A stretch of 6,476 nucleotides of DNA. Origin: Gorillibacterium sp. GTDB taxonomy: Bacteria; Bacillota; Bacilli; Paenibacillales; NBRC-103111. The position numbers and the translations under genes are program-made. Shown here one piece after another: positions 1 through 4,563 of this stretch. The notes under the pieces are model-generated. The model saw only the letters and a list, made by a program, of their open reading frames with translations, ran no database searches and was not told where the DNA came from. Where the stretch lies: positions 1 to 6,476 of the forward strand of contig JAIMBU010000164.1 in the NCBI GenBank assembly GCA_023511325.1. The letters run 5' to 3'. Position 1 is the stretch's first letter; the number at the start of each line of letters is the position of its first letter.

Positions 1-25
1 GCACTTTTCCGGTCCCCTCCTCCTT
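1..25 (-). promoter_or_regulatory. Strong ribosome binding site and probable start of the next gene (gene itself outside the window)
   Basis: Minus-strand AAGGAGGAGG (16-25) is a near-perfect Shine-Dalgarno sequence. The only plausible start codon in view is GTG at 2-4, 11 nt after the second GGAGG core (16-20). This spacing is slightly long but workable. Nothing of the protein can be read because only one base follows the start. From B. subtilis gene order after ymfI I would expect ymfJ (DUF3243 family), but that is inference from synteny only. Confidence 0.6.
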
Positions 26-82
26 AGAATGATGTAAACACCCATAATATTCACATCTTCGAAAGTGTTTATGCAGGAGGAG
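17..82 (-). promoter_or_regulatory. Candidate RNA structure that could mask the ribosome binding site of the next gene
   Basis: In the minus-strand RNA, CTCCTCCT (75-82) is perfectly complementary to AGGAGGAG (17-24), which is the core of the next gene's Shine-Dalgarno sequence. Between them, 47-57 can pair with 31-41 (11 pairs, three of them G-U, 5-nt loop). Alternatively 63-71 can pair with 35-43 (9 pairs, two G-U). The two inner hairpins share 35-41 and exclude each other; the outer pairing is compatible with either. The G-U pairs would be A-C mismatches on the plus strand, so the inner hairpins form properly only in the sense transcript. No T-tract follows, so this is not a terminator. 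I match it to no known riboswitch class. Chance complementarity in purine-rich DNA is possible. Confidence 0.33.
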
Positions 83-116
83 CCTATGGAAATAACCGCC
101 CAAGGACCAAATCGTA

Positions 117-866
117 TCAGGTAACCCAACCACCACTGGCATTGACGATTTGACCGGTGATATAACCAGACTCAGGTAAAGAAAGATAATACACGAGGGA
201 TGCAATCTCAGCGGGGTGAGCAAATCGTCCGACGGGAATCTCCTGCATGATCGCGTTCTTCTCCTCTTGACTAAAGCTGGACATCATCTCCGTATCCACA
301 GGACCAGGAGCAACGGCATTAACCGTCACTCCAGAGGGAGCTAGTTCCTTAGCTAGGGCTTTTGTAAAAGCATTAAGCCCGCCCTTGGCTGCCGAATAAG
401 CAACCTCACAAGATGCACCGGTCATCCCCCAAATGGAAGAAATATTCACAATTCGTCCATACTTCTGTCTCACCATGGCTTCCATGAACAGTTGAGTCAT
501 AAGAAAGGAGCCTTTAAGGTTGATTTCAAATATACGATCCCATTCGTTTTCCGATAAATCAGCCAGCATCCCATAATGGGATACACCTGCATTATTGACA
601 AGAATGTCAGGCACATACCCTTTGGCCTCCAGCTTCTCGCGCATACGAAGAAGTTGCTCTGAAGACCGAACATCCGCCGTTATTGTCATTACTTTGGAAC
701 CAAGAACAGAACATCTGCGAGCTATTTCATTGGCTGCTTCGTGTGACTGCAGGTAATGAATGACGACATTCATGCCAACGGTGGCGAAACGCTCCGCCAC
801 CGCAGCACCAATTCCCCTGCTAGCACCTGTAATGAGAACAGTCTGCTCGCGAAACGGTTTGCTCAT
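117..866 (-). CDS. ymfI: EF-P 5-aminopentanone reductase, YmfI-type short-chain dehydrogenase/reductase
   Basis: This 249-aa classical SDR resembles FabG. The Rossmann cofactor motif TGASRGIG is at residues 13-20, with Arg17 favouring NADPH. NNAG is at 91-94 and the catalytic tetrad is Asn116, Ser144, Tyr157 (YSAAK) and Lys161. The PGPVDTEM loop at 187-194 covers the active site. It should be cytosolic. In B. subtilis YmfI reduces the 5-aminopentanone group on Lys32 of elongation factor P to 5-aminopentanol; assignment here rests on its position directly after ymfF-ymfH, since the residues alone would equally fit a FabG 3-oxoacyl-ACP reductase. I chose ATG 866 (MSKPFREQ) over the upstream ATG at 908 because it forms an ATGA overlap with the ymfH stop and follows a GAGG (871-874), though only 4 nt away. 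Translation is therefore probably coupled to ymfH. Confidence 0.92.
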   Translation of the reverse strand: MSKPFREQTVLITGASRGIGAAVAERFATVGMNVVIHYLQSHEAANEIARRCSVLGSKVMTITADVRSSEQLLRMREKLEAKGYVPDILVNNAGVSHYGMLADLSENEWDRIFEINLKGSFLMTQLFMEAMVRQKYGRIVNISSIWGMTGASCEVAYSAAKGGLNAFTKALAKELAPSGVTVNAVAPGPVDTEMMSSFSQEEKNAIMQEIPVGRFAHPAEIASLVYYLSLPESGYITGQIVNASGGWVT

Positions 867-2149
867 GCTTCCTCGCTCTTGACCAAGGATACAGCCAAGC
901 GTTCCCAATCAAAGTGCTCACGCAGTAACCCGTTAATCGTCGTCAGATCAAGCGATTCATAGATAGGGAGTACCTCAAACAGATCGCCACCATTAAACCG
1001 ATACCGCGTAAATTCACCTGCTATCGCTTCTGGTGAATTTAGCATGCGTAAATAAGATCCAATTCTTTTGCGTAATACGCGTTCAAAATCGGCCTGCGTA
1101 AGCCCCTTGTCGACAATCGGTTCAACGAGTTCACGGAACCGAGCTAATAAACGAGCTGGATCCGGAGTGTCTCCACCAAAAACAGAGAAACCATAGTCCG
1201 AACTCAGACTATATTCATGCCCAAAAGAATCTGAAATCAGGTTCTCATCATAGAGGATTTGATAAACAGATGAACTTGAGCCAATCAACGTATCCAACAT
1301 CAGCTTGACTCCAAGTTCTCTCCTCACCAATCCTTCACCATGAGGAACACCCGTCGGTTCTTTAAAGCCAAAATAACATTTCGGTAAAGACACTGGTAAA
1401 AGCGTGATTTTCTCTTTCTGGTCTACAGCTGCTGGCTCATCTGGTTGCAGACGTTTGATTTCACCCTGGGGTTGAAACGTTTTGCTGGACTGGTTCGCCC
1501 GCACAAGCTCAAACACCTTCTCAGGCTCAACTCCACCGACAACAAACAAAGCCATATTGCTCGGATGGTAGAACGTCCGATAGCATTCATACAACGTTTC
1601 CTTGCTGATTTGAGCAATGGTTTCTACTGTGCCCGCAATATCAATACGCACGGGATGAAGTTTATACATCGCCTCGATTAATCCGAAGTAAGATCGCCAT
1701 TCCGCGTTATCCTCGTACATTTTAATTTCCTGACCAATGATCCCCTTCTCCTTCTCCACATTCTGATCGGTAAAATAGGGGTTCTGCACAAAATTCACCA
1801 ACGTCTCTAAGCTCTCGTAGACGTTATCTGTCGCGGAGAAGAGATAAGCGGTCCGTTCAAAGCTGGTAAAAGCATTGGCTGAAGCACCGTAAGATGAAAA
1901 CACCGAGAACACGTCACCTTCAGGCTCTTCAAACATCTTGTGCTCAAGGAAATGAGCAATTCCGTCTGGTACTCGAACGTCCGCTTTACCCTCTAGCTGA
2001 AAATGATTGTCGATTGAGCCGAACCGAGTGGAGAAAGTAGCATACGTTTTACTAAAGCCAGGTTTGGGAAGTACATACACCGTCAGCCCATTGTCGAGCT
2101 TTTCATAGTACAAGCTCTCCTGCAAGCGTTCGTAACGGATGGATTCCAT
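863..2149 (-). CDS. ymfH: M16 family zinc metallopeptidase YmfH (active-site-bearing partner)
   Basis: This 428-aa M16B (pitrilysin/MPP-type) protein carries the inverted zinc motif HFLEH: ligands His66 and His70, catalytic base Glu69. EKGIIGQE then supplies Glu134 and the third ligand Glu141, seven residues apart as in the beta subunit of mitochondrial processing peptidase. The N-terminal M16 domain spans roughly 15-205 and the C-terminal one 255-420, the usual length. There is no signal peptide, so it should be cytosolic. ATG 2149 follows GGAGG at 2158-2162, 8 nt away and inside the end of ymfF, so the two are coupled. M16 proteins often work as an active/inactive pair, and ymfF next door is the natural partner. 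Database names link the family to EF-P 5-aminopentanol modification through its neighbourhood with ymfI; its substrate is not known to me. Confidence 0.94.
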   Translation of the reverse strand: MESIRYERLQESLYYEKLDNGLTVYVLPKPGFSKTYATFSTRFGSIDNHFQLEGKADVRVPDGIAHFLEHKMFEEPEGDVFSVFSSYGASANAFTSFERTAYLFSATDNVYESLETLVNFVQNPYFTDQNVEKEKGIIGQEIKMYEDNAEWRSYFGLIEAMYKLHPVRIDIAGTVETIAQISKETLYECYRTFYHPSNMALFVVGGVEPEKVFELVRANQSSKTFQPQGEIKRLQPDEPAAVDQKEKITLLPVSLPKCYFGFKEPTGVPHGEGLVRRELGVKLMLDTLIGSSSSVYQILYDENLISDSFGHEYSLSSDYGFSVFGGDTPDPARLLARFRELVEPIVDKGLTQADFERVLRKRIGSYLRMLNSPEAIAGEFTRYRFNGGDLFEVLPIYESLDLTTINGLLREHFDWERLAVSLVKSEEA

Positions 2150-2152
2150 ATT

Positions 2153-3433
2153 CTATTCCTCCTTCCGGTCTCTTAAGAAGTATATAGTGTCAAGCTTAAC
2201 TTCACGAGCTACTTCCTGAATGGATTGTGGAGTTACCTTAGCGATCGCCTCCACAAGATCATCCACGGTTCTTTCTTTACCGGAGAGCATGCTGTTGAAA
2301 TCAAAACCGATCATCTCAAAAGCAGAGTCACGAATTTCCCGCAGGTGATTCTCAATCATTGCGCGTGTTTGGTTCAGCTCTCTGTCGCTATAAACTCCCG
2401 CTTCCATTTCAGCAAGTTGTTGCTTGATGATGGCAGTAGCTTTTTCAAAATTCTGCACTTCGATACCCGATTGAATTGTCAATATGCCCTTGTGTCCATC
2501 CAGTCGTGAACCGGCATAGTAGGCCAAACTTTCCTTCTCCCGCACGTTGACAAAAAGCTTTGAATGGGGAAAGGCGCCGAGAATTCCGTTATACATCAAA
2601 GCGGAGGCGTAACGATCATCTGCATACGTAACTGAAGAGCGTAAACCCATATTGAGCTTACCCTGATTGACATCAAGCTTCTCGATAACGGTTTTAACCT
2701 CACCAACCGCGGACTGTGGTGACAGTGGCAGATACGTTACATCCTTTCTCGCAGGAAAATCAAATGTTTCTCTTACGAATTGCTCCGCTTCCTTTAAGGT
2801 CGTATCTCCAACAATATAGAGATCAATCGGAGACTCGGCAAGCCACTTCTGATAATCGGCATACAAGGAATCTGGGGTAATAGCATCCAAATCCTCAATC
2901 CGCCCAAGTGAGCTTAACCGGTAAGGTTCGTTCTTGCACATCTCTTCCATGCAGCGTTCAGAGGCATAACGAATCTTATCGTTAATGACAGCCTCCAGTT
3001 TTTTGCGGACTGTCGCTTTCTCTGCTTCTACATATTTGTTGACGAAATGATTATTTTCCAGTGCTGGCTTCGTAACGGTTTCACCGAGGAATGCCAAACC
3101 TTGACGCAACAGGGATTGGCCATCACTTACAAACTTATCATCGACAATATCCAGACGGAAATGAACAATCTGATAATCACCCCGCTTGAGCACATCGAAG
3201 CCAAAACCAGCTCCATATAGCTCATCTTGTCTCTCGCGAAACGCCTTAGTCTCAGGATAAGACTTCGTACCCCGGCGTAATACGAAAGGAGTTAAAGCGG
3301 TTGGAGTAATCCTCTGTTCATTTAGGGGTGAGCCTATGTACATGGATATGGCGAAGGTTTTAAACCGATCGGTGGGGAGTACATGCAATCGTACATTACC
3401 TACCGAAGTTCTTACGAAACGGGATTCTTTCAT
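2153..3433 (-). CDS. ymfF: M16-fold protein YmfF, zinc motif lost (inactive partner of YmfH)
   Basis: This 426-aa protein has two M16-like halves (about 5-210 and 245-420). Where the HxxEH motif should lie, before the conserved GT, it reads LTPFVLRRGT (47-56), with no His or zinc-binding Glu. No EKxxxxxEI-type ligand is evident either. The C-terminal half keeps the typical VREKESLAYYAGS segment (297-309), which in M16 pairs helps bind substrate. I infer a non-catalytic subunit that pairs with YmfH, as in split M16B peptidases. The start was set at ATG 3433 because AAAGGAG (3443-3449) lies 9 nt upstream. The in-frame ATGs at 3460 and 3508 lack ribosome binding sites, and 3508 would lie within the predicted promoter. 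It is the first gene of the ymfF-ymfH-ymfI operon; its TAG stop is 3 nt before the ymfH start. Confidence 0.93.
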   Translation of the reverse strand: MKESRFVRTSVGNVRLHVLPTDRFKTFAISMYIGSPLNEQRITPTALTPFVLRRGTKSYPETKAFRERQDELYGAGFGFDVLKRGDYQIVHFRLDIVDDKFVSDGQSLLRQGLAFLGETVTKPALENNHFVNKYVEAEKATVRKKLEAVINDKIRYASERCMEEMCKNEPYRLSSLGRIEDLDAITPDSLYADYQKWLAESPIDLYIVGDTTLKEAEQFVRETFDFPARKDVTYLPLSPQSAVGEVKTVIEKLDVNQGKLNMGLRSSVTYADDRYASALMYNGILGAFPHSKLFVNVREKESLAYYAGSRLDGHKGILTIQSGIEVQNFEKATAIIKQQLAEMEAGVYSDRELNQTRAMIENHLREIRDSAFEMIGFDFNSMLSGKERTVDDLVEAIAKVTPQSIQEVAREVKLDTIYFLRDRKEE

Positions 3434-3442
3434 ACTGACACG

Positions 3443-3449
3443 CTCCTTT
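3443..3449 (-). promoter_or_regulatory. Ribosome binding site that sets the ymfF start
   Basis: AAAGGAG on the minus strand, 9 nt before ATG 3433. It decides between this start and two longer in-frame alternatives that have no such site. Confidence 0.85.
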
Positions 3450-3478
3450 ACCTCGCTCATCAGGAATGTTGATATTCC

Positions 3479-3508
3479 ATTATATTCATATTCACAGAAA
3501 AGAAGCAA
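3479..3508 (-). promoter_or_regulatory. Candidate sigma-A promoter for ymfF-ymfH-ymfI
   Basis: The -10 box is a perfect TATAAT (3479-3484). The best -35 is a weak TTGCTT (3503-3508), 18 nt upstream. Transcription would begin near 3472, giving a leader of about 40 nt before ATG 3433. The strong -10 and the position between sleB and ymfF support it; the poor -35 and lack of a TGn extension limit confidence. Confidence 0.42.
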
Positions 3509-3526
3509 CCGACCAACAGGTCACTT
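3497..3526 (-). terminator. Weak terminator-like hairpin after the sleB-like gene
   Basis: On the minus strand AAGTGACC (3519-3526) can pair with GGTCGGTT (3507-3514) around a TGTT loop, with one G-G mismatch and one G-U pair. A pyrimidine-rich tail, GCTTCTTTTC, follows. The stem is short and the T-run is interrupted, so some read-through into ymfF is likely. It overlaps the -35 of the ymfF promoter. Confidence 0.28.
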
Positions 3527-3538
3527 CCTTATCTCTGA

Positions 3539-4309
3539 TTATTTACAGAAGATGTGCTCACCGATCTCAAGAATCTGCGGCCGACTCCAAATCCACTTAG
3601 ATGTAGCTGTCTTCGGATTGAAATAATAGGTGCAGCCATTGGTGGGATCGACACCATTAAGTGCATCTTGCACGGCCTTACGCGCTGTTTCGTTAGGAGT
3701 GAGCCAAATCTGCCCATCCGCTACAGCGGTAAAAGCACCGGGTTGAAATATAACGCCCGAGACTGTATTTGGGAACCTCGCATCATCAACACGATTGAGG
3801 ATGACAGCAGCAACCGCTACTTGCCCACGGTACGGCTCCCCTCTTGATTCTCCATAAACAGCATTAGACATCATTGTGATATCGTTCTCTGTTACTCCAT
3901 GGCGAGAGCTGCTCGTGCTGCTTGCTTTGACTGTCTTCGTTTCGGTTGCTGCTGCCTGCTTATAGGTCCCGGTCGACTTCCAGTTCTTCGTCGCTTCCCA
4001 TAGCTTTAGCTTTGTTTTGCCACCGACAATTCCATCTGCTGTCAGGCCAAACTCGCTCTGGAACCATTTAACTGATCTCAAAGTACGCCAACCATAGTCT
4101 CCATCAACCTTACCTGTAAAGAATCCAAGCGCTTTAAGTCTTCCCTGCAACTCGTAAACATCACTACCTGTTGCACCATAACGAACGGTCTGTTTGCTGA
4201 ATACTTCTTGAGCCTCTTCGTTTTTTTCAGGTATACTACCCTGCCATTGTTGAACAGCCAGAAGCACGAAGACGAGACAAGCAAATAGAATCAAGTAATG
4301 TTTTTTCAT
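3539..4309 (-). CDS. sleB: SleB-like spore cortex-lytic / cell wall hydrolase with peptidoglycan-binding domain
   Basis: This 256-aa exported protein starts with MKK and a hydrophobic stretch (about 4-19), a signal peptide or N-terminal anchor. A peptidoglycan-binding type 1 domain follows at 44-107 (LQGRLKALGFFTGKVDGDYG, then TADGIVGGKT). A Ser/Thr/Lys-rich linker spans 111-137. The C-terminal Hydrolase_2 (SleB/CwlJ) domain covers 140-256. YGESRGEPYRGQ at 152-163 holds the likely catalytic Glu154. SleB enzymes are lytic transglycosylases that cut muramic-delta-lactam cortex during germination. The architecture matches B. subtilis SleB (about 305 aa), though this protein is shorter and no ypeB partner lies beside it, so a SleB paralogue is possible. 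ATG 4309 was chosen over 4405 because the signal peptide begins there, AAAGGAAGGA precedes it by 11 nt, and the upstream extension is polar and overlaps the candidate promoter. Confidence 0.88.
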   Translation of the reverse strand: MKKHYLILFACLVFVLLAVQQWQGSIPEKNEEAQEVFSKQTVRYGATGSDVYELQGRLKALGFFTGKVDGDYGWRTLRSVKWFQSEFGLTADGIVGGKTKLKLWEATKNWKSTGTYKQAAATETKTVKASSTSSSRHGVTENDITMMSNAVYGESRGEPYRGQVAVAAVILNRVDDARFPNTVSGVIFQPGAFTAVADGQIWLTPNETARKAVQDALNGVDPTNGCTYYFNPKTATSKWIWSRPQILEIGEHIFCK

Positions 4310-4320
4310 AAAAGAGGTCG

Positions 4321-4330
4321 TCCTTCCTTT
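4321..4330 (-). promoter_or_regulatory. Ribosome binding site of the sleB-like gene
   Basis: AAAGGAAGGA on the minus strand, 11 nt before ATG 4309. It places the start at the beginning of the signal peptide rather than 96 nt upstream. Confidence 0.7.
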
Positions 4331-4368
4331 CCTGAGCTTTATTCTCTTGTTGCTTTTTGGATTACCCT

Positions 4369-4398
4369 TAGTATTTGAACGTGCCGATGATTCTATTC
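4369..4398 (-). promoter_or_regulatory. Candidate forespore sigma-G promoter of the sleB-like gene
   Basis: The -35 GAATA (4394-4398) fits the sigma-G pattern gHATR. The -10 AATACTA (4369-4375) matches CATnHTA at six of seven positions, with A for C at the first. The 18-nt spacer is within the 17-18 nt typical of sigma-G. The predicted leader is about 53 nt. B. subtilis sleB is itself sigma-G dependent, so the match suits the gene. Sigma-F sites look similar and cannot be excluded. Confidence 0.4.
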
Positions 4399-4406
4399 GG
4401 ATCATC
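4386..4406 (-). repeat. Short inverted repeat centred on the predicted -35 of the sleB-like gene
   Basis: GATGAT and ATCATC are perfect 6-bp arms separated by 9 bp (arms 4386-4391 and 4401-4406). The centre at 4396 coincides with the middle of the proposed -35 element. It could be an operator, but a 6-bp dyad is expected by chance fairly often in a gap this size. Confidence 0.25.
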
Positions 4407-4432
4407 CATTGTCTTATGTTGCAGTTTGCAAT

Positions 4433-4491
4433 AAAAAAATAACCTTAGGGTAAACGGTCCGCTTTACGAGCGAATTCGTTCACCTAAGGTT
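4433..4491 (-). terminator. Strong Rho-independent terminator of spoIIIE
   Basis: In the minus-strand RNA AACCTTAGG (4483-4491) pairs with CCTAAGGTT (4441-4449). The stem continues past one bulged C for six more pairs (TGAACG with CGTTTA, one G-U). An inner TTCGCT/AGCGGA stem caps it with a 5-nt loop. Seven T's follow at once (4433-4439). It lies 72 nt after the spoIIIE stop and separates spoIIIE from the sleB-like gene. The plus-strand side has no T-run, so it acts in one direction. Confidence 0.92.
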
Positions 4492-4563
4492 AATTATCAT
4501 CTTATAACAGCAGTCCCTTTTGACAGTCCTTTACACAGCCTCTTAAAGCTAAAGCAATAATGA

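Noticed and set aside
26..75. Possible sigma-A promoter for the next gene with -10 TATTAT on the minus strand at 45-50
   Set aside because: No recognisable -35 lies 16-18 nt upstream and there is no extended -10. The A/T run is better explained as part of the hairpin.
86..124. A 12-codon plus-strand ORF after AGGAGGAG at 75-82, with good spacing to ATG 86
   Set aside because: The plus-strand ribosome site is the unavoidable mirror of the CTCCTCCT segment on the minus strand. The peptide is tiny, no plus-strand promoter is visible and it runs into the end of ymfI.
867..908. Longer YmfI N-terminus starting at ATG 908
   Set aside because: The added 14 residues overlap ymfH, have no ribosome site and are not typical of SDR proteins. 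The ATGA overlap at 863-866 is a standard coupled start.
3336..3626. 96-codon plus-strand ORF across the ymfF/sleB junction
   Set aside because: It is antisense to two well-supported genes and their promoter, with no domain, no ribosome site seen and shadow-like composition.
4277..4309. Cys11 of the SleB-like protein as a lipoprotein lipobox
   Set aside because: The preceding LFA is a poor lipobox, the stretch before it is very short, and the hydrophobic segment continues well past the Cys. An ordinary signal peptide or anchor fits better.
4419..4431. Small palindrome TTGCA-n3-TGCAA just after the spoIIIE terminator
   Set aside because: Five-base arms are too short to distinguish from chance and it is not placed at a promoter element.
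4492..4563. Possible small gene or regulatory element between the spoIIIE stop and its terminator
   Set aside because: There is no ORF with a ribosome site. Only a short GGACTG direct repeat was seen, which I cannot tie to a function. It is best read as the spoIIIE 3' untranslated region.
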